Of a stretch of DNA of 64,000 nucleotides, positions 35,100-43,303 are shown one piece after another (positions within the stretch are counted from its first letter, which is position 1; the number at the start of each line of letters is the position of its first letter). Source of the DNA: Acuticoccus mangrovi (GTDB lineage Bacteria > Pseudomonadota > Alphaproteobacteria > Rhizobiales > Amorphaceae); the NCBI RefSeq assembly GCF_016411865.1, contig NZ_JAEKJA010000011.1:180240-244239 (forward strand), read 5' to 3'. The position numbers and the translations under genes are program-made. The notes below the pieces were generated by a model. That model saw only the letters and a list, made by a program, of their open reading frames with translations, was not told where the DNA came from and ran no database searches.

Positions 35100-38020
35100 C
35101 GTCTTCCACGATGGTCCTCGATGACCGCGACATGGGCACGCCGGCGCGCGAGGGCGCTCCCGTCACCCTGACGATCGATGGTTTCGAGGTTGTCGTCCCG
35201 GCCGGCACGTCGGTCATGCGGGCGGCGGCGGAGGCGGGTCTCTCCGTCCCCAAGCTGTGCGCGACCGACAGCGTCGCGGCGTTCGGATCGTGCCGCCTCT
35301 GCGTGGTGGAGATCGAAGGACGGCGCGGCACGCCGGCCTCGTGCACCACCCCCGTCGCCGAGGGCATGGTCGTCCGCACCCAGTCGGACAAGGTGCGCCG
35401 GATCCGCAAGGGGGTGATGGAGCTCTACATCTCCGACCACCCGCTCGACTGCCTGACCTGCTCGGCCAACGGCGACTGCGAGCTGCAGGACATGGCCGGC
35501 GCCGTGGGCCTGCGCGACGTGCGCTACAAACCGGGCGAGAACCACTACGACCCGTCCGCCACCGGCGCCCGCTCCCAGGCCGAGGCGCGGCTGCGCATGC
35601 CGGAGGGCGAGGCGAACCCCCGCTACATCCGGAAGGACGAGTCGAACCCCTACTTCACTTACGACCCCTCCAAGTGCATCGTCTGCAGCCGCTGCGTGCG
35701 GGCGTGCGAGGAGGTGCAGGGCACCTTCGCGCTGACGATCGAGGGGCGCGGCTTCGACAGCCGCGTGAAGGCGGGCGCCGGCGCCGACGACTTCTTCGCC
35801 TCCGACTGCGTGAGCTGCGGCGCCTGCGTGCAGGCCTGCCCGACGGCGACGCTGAAGGAGAAGTCCGTCGTCGAGTTCGGCACGCCGACCCGCTCCGTCG
35901 TCACCACCTGCGCCTATTGCGGCGTCGGCTGCTCGTTCAAGGCCGAGCTCAACGGCGACCAGCTCGTGCGCATGGTGCCCTACAAGAACGGCAAGGCGAA
36001 CCGGGGCCACTCGTGCGTCAAGGGCCGCTTCGCCTACGGCTACGCCAACCACAAGGACCGCATCCTCAACCCGATGATCCGCGACCGGGTCGACGAGCCC
36101 TGGCGCGAGGTATCGTGGGAGGAGGCGATCACCTTCGCCGCCGACCGCATGCGCGGCCTGCAGGAGAAGTACGGCCAGAAGAGCATCGGCGTCATCACCT
36201 CGAGCCGCTGCACCAACGAGGAGACCTTCCTCGTGCAGAAGCTCGCCCGCGCCGTCTTCGGCAACAACAACACCGACACCTGCGCCAGGGTGTGCCACTC
36301 GCCCACCGGCTACGGCCTCGGCCAGACCTTCGGCACCTCCGCCGGCACGCAGGACTTCGATTCGGTCGAGCACACCGACGTCGTCATCGTGATCGGCGCG
36401 AACCCCACCGACGGCCACCCCGTCTTCGCCTCGCGGCTGAAGAAGCGGCTGCGTGCCGGGGCGAAGCTGATCGTGATCGACCCGCGCCGCATCGACCTGG
36501 TGCGCTCGCCCCACATCAAGGCGGCGCATCACCTGGCGCTGCGCCCGGGCACCAACGTCGCCGTCGTCACCGCGATGGCGCACGTCATCGTGACCGAGGG
36601 GCTGTTCGACGAGGCCTTCATCCGCGAGCGCTGCGACTGGGACGAGTTCCAGCACTACGCCGAGTTCGCGGCTGACCCGCAGCACAGCCCGGAAGCGACC
36701 GAGCTCCTCACCGGCGTGCCGGCCGCCGAGCTCCGCGCCGCCGCCCGGCTGTTCGCCACCGGCGGCAACGGCGCGATCTACTACGGCCTCGGCGTCACCG
36801 AGCACAGCCAGGGCTCGACCACGGTCATGGGCATCGCGAACCTTGCGATGCTGACCGGCAATATCGGCCGCAAGGGCGTCGGCGTGAACCCGCTGCGCGG
36901 CCAGAACAACGTGCAGGGCTCGTGCGACATGGGCTCGTTCCCGCACGAGCTGCCGGGCTACCGCCACGTCAAGCTGCCGGAGGTACGCGCCATCTTCGAG
37001 AAGGCGTGGGGCGTGCCGATCGACCCGGAGCCGGGCCTTCGCATTCCGAACATGCTCGACGCGGCGGTCGACGGCACCTTCAAGGGCCTCTACTGCCAGG
37101 GCGAGGACATCCTGCAGTCCGACCCCGACACCAAGCACGTCGCCGCGGGGCTCGCCGCGATGGAGTGCGTCATCGTGCACGACCTCTTCCTCAACGAGAC
37201 CGCCAACTACGCCCACGTCTTCCTGCCGGGCTCGACCTTCCTGGAAAAGGACGGCACGTTCACCAACGCCGAGCGCCGCATCAACCGCGTGCGCGAGGTG
37301 ATGGCGCCGCGCACCGGCTACGCCGACTGGGAGGTGACCCAGCTCCTCGCCAACGCGATGGGCGCGGGCTGGACCTACACCCACCCCTCCCAGGTGATGG
37401 CGGAGATCGCGGCGACCACCCCCTCCTTCGCCGGCGTCACCTACGAGCTGCTCGACGAGAAGGGCTCGGTGCAGTGGCCCTGCAACGAGAAGGCGCCCGA
37501 GGGCACGCCGCTGATGCACATCGACGGCTTCGTGCGCGGCAAGGGGCGGTTCATCGTGACCGACTACGTGGCGACGGACGAGCGGACCGGGGCGCGTTTC
37601 CCGCTACTCCTCACGACCGGCCGCATCCTGTCGCAGTACAATGTCGGCGCGCAGACGCGGCGGACCCAGAACGTGCTCTGGCACGAGGAGGACCGGCTCG
37701 AGATCCACCCGCACGACGCGGAGGTGCGCGGGATCAAGGAGGGCGACTGGGTCAAGCTCGCCTCCCGGTCCGGCGAGACGACCCTCAGGGCGAAGCTGAC
37801 CGACCGGGTGAGCCCGGGCGTCGTCTACACCACCTTCCACCACCCGGACACCCAGGCCAACGTCATCACCACGGACTACTCGGACTGGGCGACCAACTGC
37901 CCCGAGTACAAGGTGACGGCGGTTCAGGTCGGCCTGTCGAACGGGCCCTCCGAGTGGCAGGAGAGCTACGCCGCGCAGGCCGAGCGCGCACGCCGCATCC
38001 TGCCGCCGGCGGCGGAGTAG
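35096..38020 (+). CDS. fdsA: formate dehydrogenase alpha subunit (bis-MGD catalytic subunit)
   Basis: A 974-residue catalytic subunit that oxidises formate to CO2. Order of domains: 2Fe-2S ferredoxin-like (CRLCVVEIEG), His/Cys NuoG-type cluster (DHPLDCLTCSANGDCELQ), two 4Fe-4S motifs (CIVCSRCVRACEEVQG and CVSCGACVQACPT), the cluster at the start of the molybdopterin domain (CAYCGVGCSF), and the bis-MGD domain. The catalytic residue is Cys, encoded TGC, in CARVCHSPTG (near residue 401), so the enzyme is not a selenoprotein. The C-terminal molybdopterin dinucleotide domain (GRILSQYNVGAQTRRTQNV) is complete. ATG 35096 overlaps the fdsB stop. Confidence 0.96.
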   Translation: MTSSTMVLDDRDMGTPAREGAPVTLTIDGFEVVVPAGTSVMRAAAEAGLSVPKLCATDSVAAFGSCRLCVVEIEGRRGTPASCTTPVAEGMVVRTQSDKVRRIRKGVMELYISDHPLDCLTCSANGDCELQDMAGAVGLRDVRYKPGENHYDPSATGARSQAEARLRMPEGEANPRYIRKDESNPYFTYDPSKCIVCSRCVRACEEVQGTFALTIEGRGFDSRVKAGAGADDFFASDCVSCGACVQACPTATLKEKSVVEFGTPTRSVVTTCAYCGVGCSFKAELNGDQLVRMVPYKNGKANRGHSCVKGRFAYGYANHKDRILNPMIRDRVDEPWREVSWEEAITFAADRMRGLQEKYGQKSIGVITSSRCTNEETFLVQKLARAVFGNNNTDTCARVCHSPTGYGLGQTFGTSAGTQDFDSVEHTDVVIVIGANPTDGHPVFASRLKKRLRAGAKLIVIDPRRIDLVRSPHIKAAHHLALRPGTNVAVVTAMAHVIVTEGLFDEAFIRERCDWDEFQHYAEFAADPQHSPEATELLTGVPAAELRAAARLFATGGNGAIYYGLGVTEHSQGSTTVMGIANLAMLTGNIGRKGVGVNPLRGQNNVQGSCDMGSFPHELPGYRHVKLPEVRAIFEKAWGVPIDPEPGLRIPNMLDAAVDGTFKGLYCQGEDILQSDPDTKHVAAGLAAMECVIVHDLFLNETANYAHVFLPGSTFLEKDGTFTNAERRINRVREVMAPRTGYADWEVTQLLANAMGAGWTYTHPSQVMAEIAATTPSFAGVTYELLDEKGSVQWPCNEKAPEGTPLMHIDGFVRGKGRFIVTDYVATDERTGARFPLLLTTGRILSQYNVGAQTRRTQNVLWHEEDRLEIHPHDAEVRGIKEGDWVKLASRSGETTLRAKLTDRVSPGVVYTTFHHPDTQANVITTDYSDWATNCPEYKVTAVQVGLSNGPSEWQESYAAQAERARRILPPAAE

Positions 38021-38025
38021 GTCCG

Positions 38026-38169
38026 GTGACCCGCCTCACCGCTGCTCCGCGCGTGCCGCAGCGGGAGGCTCGGCCTCGCGCCACGGCCTTCCGTCCGGCA
38101 TGCGCCGGGCGGATCGACGTCCACCGCCATCCCGAACGCAGCCGCCTGCCGATGTCCGATGTCGCCTGA
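38026..38169 (+). pseudogene. possible remnant of fdsC (FdhD-type sulfurtransferase), 47 codons
   Basis: In known fdsGBACD operons the FdhD-like chaperone gene fdsC lies between fdsA and fdsD. Here that place is filled by only 138 bp. A GTG-started frame begins VTRLTAAPRVPQREARPRAT, which faintly resembles the Thr-Arg-Leu-Thr opening of some FdsC proteins. It ends 47 codons later, overlapping the fdsD start, with none of the conserved FdhD motifs. I read it as a deletion remnant or unrelated leader. The resemblance is weak; the missing fdsC is the firm observation. Confidence 0.35.
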
Positions 38170-38362
38170 AAAGATGGTCCACATGGCGAACCAGATCGCC
38201 ACCTTCTTCCGCACCCAGCCCGGCGACGATCAGGCCGATCGCATCGCCTCGCACTTCAAGGACTTCTGGGAGCCGCGAATGCGCGAGCAGCTCCTCGACT
38301 ACGTGGCGCACGGCGGAGCGGGCCTCGACGAGCTCGTCCTCAAGGCGACGAAGCGCCTCTAG
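38159..38362 (+). CDS. fdsD: formate dehydrogenase delta subunit
   Basis: A 67-residue protein matching the small FdsD family: MSPEKMVHMANQIATFF, then AHFKDFWEPRMREQLLDYV-like ASHFKDFWEPRMREQLLD and a C-terminal ATKRL. FdsD takes part in assembling the molybdenum cofactor into FdsA and can remain with the complex. The ATG at 38159 reproduces the family start (MS-x-KMVxMANQIA). It lies 138 bp after fdsA, with fdsC absent between them. It is the last gene of the operon. Confidence 0.9.
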   Translation: MSPEKMVHMANQIATFFRTQPGDDQADRIASHFKDFWEPRMREQLLDYVAHGGAGLDELVLKATKRL

Positions 38363-38425
38363 AGCGCCGCGTCGAAGACACTTCCCAACACAGTCAAAGA
38401 CTTGACGGAGGCCGCGGCGGCCGCC

Positions 38426-38441
38426 ATGGCGCGCGCGCCAT
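38426..38441. repeat. 16-bp palindrome downstream of fdsD
   Basis: ATGGCGCGCGCGCCAT is perfectly self-complementary. It lies 64 bp after fdsD in a 251-bp gap without a recognised gene (38363-38613) and may act in transcription termination of the formate operon. In DNA this GC-rich, chance palindromes of GCGC units are common, so confidence is low. Confidence 0.35.
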
Positions 38442-38613
38442 CGCCGGCGGCACCGCTCCGTGCGCGCCGGCGAGCGATGGCCGGCGGACAGCGGCGACGA
38501 TCCCCGCTACACTCGGTTGAGGCGAACCTTCGGGAGGAGCTCCATCGGGGGACGCCTGCTCGTCGTTCACGGCGCGTCCGCTGAGGAATCGCGCCACGCT
38601 TGGAGACGCACCA

Positions 38614-38955
38614 ATGGGACTTCGTCACTCAGCTTACTGCACCCTCCTCGCCGCGCTCGGCGTGGTGGCCGTCGCGGCAACGCCTGCCCTCGCGCAAGGC
38701 GAGGCGGAGGACGACGCCGAAGCCGTCGAGACCACCGTCGATCTGTCGGCCCTCACCTGCAAGGATCTGATGGGACAGGACGGCGAGATGCGCCCGCGCA
38801 CCATCTCCTTCCTGCACGGCTACGTCGCGGGGGCGGACGGTGTCACCGAAGTCGACGTCGAGGCGCTCGTCGACGCGACCGCCCTGTTCATCGATCAGTG
38901 CCTCGACAACCCGACGGCGAACGCCCTCGAAACGTTGAAATCGATCGTCCAGTAG
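38614..38955 (+). CDS. HdeA/HdeB-like secreted protein
   Basis: A 113-residue protein with a cleavable signal peptide (residues 1-27, ending ATPALAQ). The mature part fits the HdeA/HdeB pattern: a first cysteine in LSALTCKDLMG, a central FLHGYVAGADG, then DATALFIDQCLDNPTANAL with the second cysteine. HdeA and HdeB are periplasmic chaperones that protect proteins in acid. Alphaproteobacterial relatives are less well studied, so the role is inferred from the family. TGGAGA lies eight bases before the ATG. The repeat protein follows after 22 bp, probably in one operon. Confidence 0.8.
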   Translation: MGLRHSAYCTLLAALGVVAVAATPALAQGEAEDDAEAVETTVDLSALTCKDLMGQDGEMRPRTISFLHGYVAGADGVTEVDVEALVDATALFIDQCLDNPTANALETLKSIVQ

Positions 38956-38977
38956 CCATCGAAGAAGGAGAACAAGC

Positions 38978-39652
38978 ATGGCATTCTGGCGTCTCCTCAC
39001 GATCGCTGCGGCAGCCGCGATCCTGGGGACCTTCCTCGCCGGCCCCCGTCCGGTGGACGCCGCTCCCCTCACGACGCCGCTGACGTCGGTGGACAGTGGC
39101 GGCCGATCGCTCCTCATCGAGGTGCGTCGCGGCGGGGGCGGTGGCCGGCCGCATGGCGGGAGAGGCCCCGGCGGCCGCCCCCATGGCGGCCATCGCCCGC
39201 CCGTCGCCCATCATCCCGGGCGGCCGCGGCCGCCCGTCGCCCATCACCCGGGCCGTCCGAGACCACCTGTCGGGGGTCGCCCGCCGGGCGCCCGCCCACC
39301 CGGGGGTCGTCCGCCTGTCGCCCGTCCTCCCGGCGCCCGCCCGCCTGGTGGTCGTCCACCGGTGGCTCGTCCGCCGGGCGCCCGTCCGCCGTTCCGTCCG
39401 GCGCGGCCTTGGCCGGGCGGCTGGGGCATGCGGCCGGGACGGGGCTGGGACTACTGGTATCGGCCCAATGTCGGCTGGGTGATCGCCGGAGTGGGTGCGG
39501 CCTCGCTCGCCGCCCTCACCGCCTCCGCCTACTACAGCAACAGCTGCAACCCGGTGGAGGTGCAGTCCTGCCAGACGTGCTGGCCCAACAACAGCGGCGA
39601 GCTCGTCTGCGGATCGCAGCAGACCTGCCGCATGGTCTGGGTCTGCCAGTAG
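38978..39652 (+). CDS. secreted Pro/Gly/Arg/His repeat protein with cysteine-rich tail
   Basis: A 224-residue protein that I cannot assign to a named family. It has a signal peptide (residues 1-28), a Gly/His/Arg-rich stretch and two copies of PPVAHHPGRPR (74-95). Two copies of the 15-residue RPPGARPPGGRPPVA follow (101-130). Next is an aromatic patch (WPGGWGMRPGRGWDYWY), a hydrophobic segment (about 167-186) and a tail with six cysteines (190, 198, 201, 211, 217, 223), enough for three disulfides. It is preceded by GAAGGAGAA. It is probably exported and surface-associated, possibly metal- or polyanion-binding through its His/Arg repeats. Cotranscribed with the HdeA-like gene. Confidence 0.7.
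   Translation: MAFWRLLTIAAAAAILGTFLAGPRPVDAAPLTTPLTSVDSGGRSLLIEVRRGGGGGRPHGGRGPGGRPHGGHRPPVAHHPGRPRPPVAHHPGRPRPPVGGRPPGARPPGGRPPVARPPGARPPGGRPPVARPPGARPPFRPARPWPGGWGMRPGRGWDYWYRPNVGWVIAGVGAASLAALTASAYYSNSCNPVEVQSCQTCWPNNSGELVCGSQQTCRMVWVCQ
39197..39391 (+). repeat. tandem repeats encoding Pro/Arg/Gly/His units
   Basis: Two 33-bp units encode PPVAHHPGRPR, and two 45-bp units plus a partial third encode RPPGARPPGGRPPVA. The copies differ at a few third-codon positions, so selection on protein sequence is likelier than very recent slippage. The array lies wholly within the secreted repeat-protein gene. Confidence 0.8.
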
Positions 39653-39667
39653 CGACGTCACATCGGT

Positions 39668-39689
39668 CCCCCGGCGCCCGCGCCGGGGG
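39668..39689. terminator. strong GC hairpin between converging genes
   Basis: CCCCCGGCGC and GCGCCGGGGG form a perfect 10-bp inverted repeat separated by only two bases. It lies in the 86-bp gap between the end of the repeat-protein gene (plus) and the end of the Usp gene (minus). It is well placed as a bidirectional terminator. Confidence 0.75.
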
Positions 39690-39738
39690 AGTCCTCGCCG
39701 GCTGATCGGCCCTCGAATGCGGCCGCTCGGCGCCGCGC

Positions 39739-40590
39739 TCAGCGGAACATCAGCACCGGCACCTTGCAGGAGCGCACCATCTCGCTGGTGGTCGAGCCGA
39801 TGATCAGCGAGCGGATTCGGCTGTGGCCGTAGGCGCCCATCACCAACAGATCGATGCCTTCGCGCTCCACGTAGGCCGAGATGCGCTCCTCCGGCTGGCC
39901 GGCCTCGATGCCGGAGATCACCGGCGCGCCGCTCGCCGACAGCATCGCCACGGCCCCCTCGATGTTGCGCCGGTTCTCCACCGTGTCGGGTCCCACGGTG
40001 AGGATGTGGGCTTCGAGGCCGGTGAAGAACGGGCTGCGCGAGGCCATGTCGACCGCCCGCATCGAGGAGTTGCCGCCGTCGAAGGCGATCAGATATTTGC
40101 GCGGCTCGCGGAACGCCCGGTTGGCGACGAGCACGGGCTTCTTGCACACGCGCACCACGCGCTCGAGGTTCGAGCCGAGGTGGAGCTTGGCAAAGTCCGC
40201 CGCCTCGCCGCGCTTGCCGATGATGACGAGCCGCGCGTCCGGTTCGAGCTCCTGCACCGTCTCCACGAGGTCGCCGTTCCTGAGGCGCTCCGTCACGGTG
40301 ACGCCCGTCGCCGCCAGCCGCTCGTGCGCGGCGTCGAGGATCGCCCGGCCGCGCTTCTGGGCGAGCTTGGCGCGCTGGCCGTCGAGCTCGGCGAGCTCTT
40401 CCAGGAGCTGGGTGCGCGCGCCGAGGCCGATGGAGCCGGACAGGTCGGCCGACACCACTCCCACCTCGCGACGACCGAGGACGTGGACGAGCTCCACGGC
40501 CACCCCGACCCGTTGTGCGGCCCAGGCGGCATGGTCGCACACGCTTTCCGAATAAACCGACCCGTCGATCAGCGCGATGATGCGACTCAT
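39739..40590 (-). CDS. tandem universal stress protein
   Basis: A 283-residue cytosolic protein made of two Usp domains. The first (residues 1-150, starting IIALIDGSVYSESVCDHAAW) ends in ARLVIIGKRGEAADFAKLHLGSNLERVV. The second (from 160) ends with LLVMGAYGHSRIRSLIIGST, the G-x2-G-x9-G(S/T) ATP-binding motif, and VPVLMFR. The first repeat has a less typical nucleotide loop. It follows the SulP carrier gene by 10 bp, a pairing seen in other bacteria where the Usp may regulate the carrier. Confidence 0.93.
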   Translation of the reverse strand: MSRIIALIDGSVYSESVCDHAAWAAQRVGVAVELVHVLGRREVGVVSADLSGSIGLGARTQLLEELAELDGQRAKLAQKRGRAILDAAHERLAATGVTVTERLRNGDLVETVQELEPDARLVIIGKRGEAADFAKLHLGSNLERVVRVCKKPVLVANRAFREPRKYLIAFDGGNSSMRAVDMASRSPFFTGLEAHILTVGPDTVENRRNIEGAVAMLSASGAPVISGIEAGQPEERISAYVEREGIDLLVMGAYGHSRIRSLIIGSTTSEMVRSCKVPVLMFR

Positions 40591-40600
40591 ACTGCTCTCC

Positions 40601-42091
40601 TCAGTGGCCTGCCGTCAGCTGGTCCATCGCGCCCGGCTTGTCGTGAATTGCCAATTTGTCGACGATGGTCTCGCTCGCTTCGTTCATGCCGATCACCCTC
40701 ACTTCGGCGCCTTCGCGCCGGAACTTCAGCACGACGGCGTCGAGCGCACCGACGCTCGATATATCCCAGATGTGCGCCTTGCTGACATCAATGTCGACAT
40801 GTTCCAGCGCTTCCTTGAAGTCGAAGGCGCTGGTGAAGGCGTCGGCGCTCGCGAAGAAGAGCTGGCCCTCGACATGGTAGGTGCGACGCCGACCGTCGTC
40901 CGACAGCTCGGAGCGCACGCTGAAGATCTGGGCGATCTTGCCGGCGAAGAAAATGCCGGAAAGCAGCACCCCAACGAGCACGCCGATGGCGAGATTGTGG
41001 GTCGCCACCACGACGATCACCGTGGTGACCATCACCACCGAGGACGAGCGCGGGTGGTGCCGGAGCGCCTTGATCGACGACCAGGAGAAGGTGCCGACCG
41101 AGACCATGATCATGATCGCCACCAGCGCCGCCATCGGAATGCGACCGACGATGTCGCCGAGGAGCACCACCAGGATGAGGAGGAAGATGCCCGCGGCGAA
41201 GCAGGAGAGGCGCCCCCGCCCACCCGACTTCACGTTGATCATCGACTGGCCGATCATCGCGCAGCCGGCCATGCCGCCGATGAAGCCGGTGCCGATGTTG
41301 GCGAGCCCCTGGCCGATGCACTCGCGGTTCTTGTTCGACGGCGTGTCGGTGAGATCGTCGACCAGCTGCGCCGTCATCAGCGACTCCAGAAGCCCGACGA
41401 CGGCGATCGCCGCCGCATAGGGCAGGATGATCTGCAAAGTCTCGAGGGTCAGCGGGATGTCGGGGAGCATGAAGGCGGGGAACGCGTCGGGAAGCTCGCC
41501 CATGTCGGCGACGGTGCGCAGGTCTAGCCCGAGCCCCATGGTGATCGCACTCAGGACCACGATGCAGACGAGCGGCGACGGGATCACCTTGGTGAGGCGC
41601 GGGAAGAGGTAGATGATCGCGAGCCCCAAGGCGACCATCGGGTAGGTGAGCCAGGGCACTCCCGTCAGCTCCGGCAGCTGCGCTAGGAAGATGAGGATCG
41701 CGAGGGCGTTGACGAAGCCCGTCATCACCGAGCGCGAGACGAAGCGCATCAGCCGGCCGAGCCGCAGCACGCCGGCGCCGATCTGGAAGACGCCGGCGAG
41801 CACGGTGGTGGCGAGGAGATATTGCAGCCCGTGGTCGCGCACGAGCGTGACCATCAGCACGGCGGTCGCCGCGGTGGCGGCCGAGATCATGCCCGGCCGT
41901 CCGCCCACGATGGCGGTGATGACGGCGATCGAAAAGGACGCGTAGAGGCCGACCTTGGGGTCGACGCCGGCGATGATCGAGAAGGCGATGGCCTCGGGGA
42001 TCAGCGCCAGCGCGACGACGAGGCCGGACAGCAAGTCGGCACGGACGTTGCCGATCCATCGCTCTTTCAGAATGCGAAGGTCGAGGGTCAA
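40601..42091 (-). CDS. SulP-family anion transporter with STAS domain
   Basis: A 496-residue inner-membrane carrier for an anion such as sulfate, bicarbonate or a dicarboxylate. The N-terminal core (ALALIPEAIAFSIIAGVDPK) and IAVVGLLESLMTAQLVDDLT are SulP signatures. About eleven to twelve helices are followed by a short cytosolic STAS domain from residue 415 (GQLFFASADAFTSAFDF, VDIDVSKAHIWDISSVGALD). The transported ion cannot be decided; SulP-Usp pairs and the short STAS are compatible with BicA-like bicarbonate carriers. It is the first gene of a two-gene operon with usp. Confidence 0.92.
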   Translation of the reverse strand: MTLDLRILKERWIGNVRADLLSGLVVALALIPEAIAFSIIAGVDPKVGLYASFSIAVITAIVGGRPGMISAATAATAVLMVTLVRDHGLQYLLATTVLAGVFQIGAGVLRLGRLMRFVSRSVMTGFVNALAILIFLAQLPELTGVPWLTYPMVALGLAIIYLFPRLTKVIPSPLVCIVVLSAITMGLGLDLRTVADMGELPDAFPAFMLPDIPLTLETLQIILPYAAAIAVVGLLESLMTAQLVDDLTDTPSNKNRECIGQGLANIGTGFIGGMAGCAMIGQSMINVKSGGRGRLSCFAAGIFLLILVVLLGDIVGRIPMAALVAIMIMVSVGTFSWSSIKALRHHPRSSSVVMVTTVIVVVATHNLAIGVLVGVLLSGIFFAGKIAQIFSVRSELSDDGRRRTYHVEGQLFFASADAFTSAFDFKEALEHVDIDVSKAHIWDISSVGALDAVVLKFRREGAEVRVIGMNEASETIVDKLAIHDKPGAMDQLTAGH

Positions 42092-42478
42092 GCGAAACTC
42101 CGGTGGGCGGCGGCCCCCTCACACGGCGGGGGGGCGGGATGAACGGCAGGACCGCCCGGCGTGCGGCAGGAGCGACCCGGAGGGCCGGTCCACGCGACGC
42201 GCGCGGGCGCGGGCGACGTCTTGAGTGGTGCAAACGCCGTTCCGCTTAACAGATCCTCGCCCGGCTCGCCGCCCCCGCGCCTGCATCGGAGCGTTGCCGC
42301 GACGCGAGCCGAAGAGGGTGTCGTCCAAATGCCGCGCCTTTCGATGCCGCGACCGGCGGTCCCGGGCCGCGACACGCACAGGTTTACCGGAGCGCCAGGG
42401 TTGGGGCAGTCTCGCGCGGGCCGGCCAGTTGGCGCGGCGATTGCGTTCTGCGACAGGCAACTCACGGAAAGAGACGGA
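42092..42478. other. 387-bp intergenic region between sulP and an ABC operon
   Basis: No gene was recognised. The region separates the divergent SulP and ABC transporter operons and should hold both promoters. Because NMT1-type systems often carry thiamine- or flavin-related precursors, I looked for TPP and FMN riboswitch cores and saw none. CACGGAAAGAGAC is the probable ribosome-binding area of the ATPase gene. Confidence 0.4.
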
Positions 42479-43303
42479 ATGGATCCCGCGCCGACCGCCG
42501 ACCCCGCCCCGCCCGACGCCTTCGTCGACATCGACGACGTCTCGCTGGTCTACGGCCGCGGCACCTCACGCACCGTCGCCCTGCACCACGCCTCGATCGC
42601 CGTGCCGCGTGGCGGCTTCGCCGCCGTGGTCGGCCCGTCGGGCTGCGGCAAGTCCTCGCTGATGAAGCTCGTCACCGGGCTGATGCCGCCCACCCGCGGC
42701 ACCATCCGGGTGGACGGGGCGACGGTAACCGGACCGCTCAAGATCGCCGGGATGGCCTTCCAGAACCCGACCCTCCTGCCCTGGCGCTCCACCCTCGACA
42801 ACATCATGCTGCCGCTCGAGATCGTCGAGCCGCACGCCAGCCGCCTGCGCCGCAACCGGGCCGAGTACGTGGGGCGCGCCGAGGCGCTGCTCGCCTCCGT
42901 CGGCCTCGACGGCTTCGGCAACCGCAACCCCTGGCAGCTCTCCGGCGGCATGCAGCAGCGCGCCTCCCTCTGCCGCTCGCTGATCCACGAGCCCGACCTC
43001 CTGATGCTCGACGAGCCGTTCGCCGCGCTCGACGCCTTCACCCGCGAGGAGCTGTGGGGCGTCCTGCAGAAGGTGTGGATGGAGCGGCGCTTCACGGTGG
43101 TCCTCGTGACCCACGATCTGCGCGAGGCGGTCTATCTCGCCGACCGCATCTACGTGATGAGCGCCCGGCCCGGCCGCATCGTCGCCGCCCGCGACGTACC
43201 CTTCGCGCGCCCGCGCAGCCTGGAGGACACCTTCGCGCCCGAGTTCGTGGACATCGTGCACGAGCTCCGCGACCACATCAGCCGGGAGCGCGCCGCCGCA
43301 TGA
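42479..43303 (+). CDS. ABC transporter ATP-binding protein (nitrate/taurine/NMT1 type)
   Basis: A 274-residue ATPase. Walker A is GPSGCGKSSLMKLVTGL (about residues 51-67), the Q loop is AFQNPTLLPWRST, the signature is LSGGMQQRASLCRSL, Walker B is LLMLDEPFAALD, and the switch His is in LVTHDLREAV. The PWRST and LREAVYLADR forms are typical of the TauB/SsuB/ThiZ branch. The ATG at 42479 is preceded by GGAAAGAGA. The stop overlaps the permease ATG (ATGA). The matching binding protein is probably the convergent gene at 44.2-45.2 kb. Confidence 0.93.
   Translation: MDPAPTADPAPPDAFVDIDDVSLVYGRGTSRTVALHHASIAVPRGGFAAVVGPSGCGKSSLMKLVTGLMPPTRGTIRVDGATVTGPLKIAGMAFQNPTLLPWRSTLDNIMLPLEIVEPHASRLRRNRAEYVGRAEALLASVGLDGFGNRNPWQLSGGMQQRASLCRSLIHEPDLLMLDEPFAALDAFTREELWGVLQKVWMERRFTVVLVTHDLREAVYLADRIYVMSARPGRIVAARDVPFARPRSLEDTFAPEFVDIVHELRDHISRERAAA

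Noticed and set aside
35096..38020. Possible selenocysteine in FdsA
   Set aside because: The catalytic position in CARVCHSPTG is encoded by TGC, and no in-frame TGA occurs in the gene.
39197..39391. CRISPR-like array
   Set aside because: The repeats are in frame, have no spacers and encode Pro/Arg/Gly units of a secreted protein.
42092..42478. TPP or FMN riboswitch before the NMT1-type transporter genes
   Set aside because: No conserved riboswitch core was visible here or in 45249-45500.
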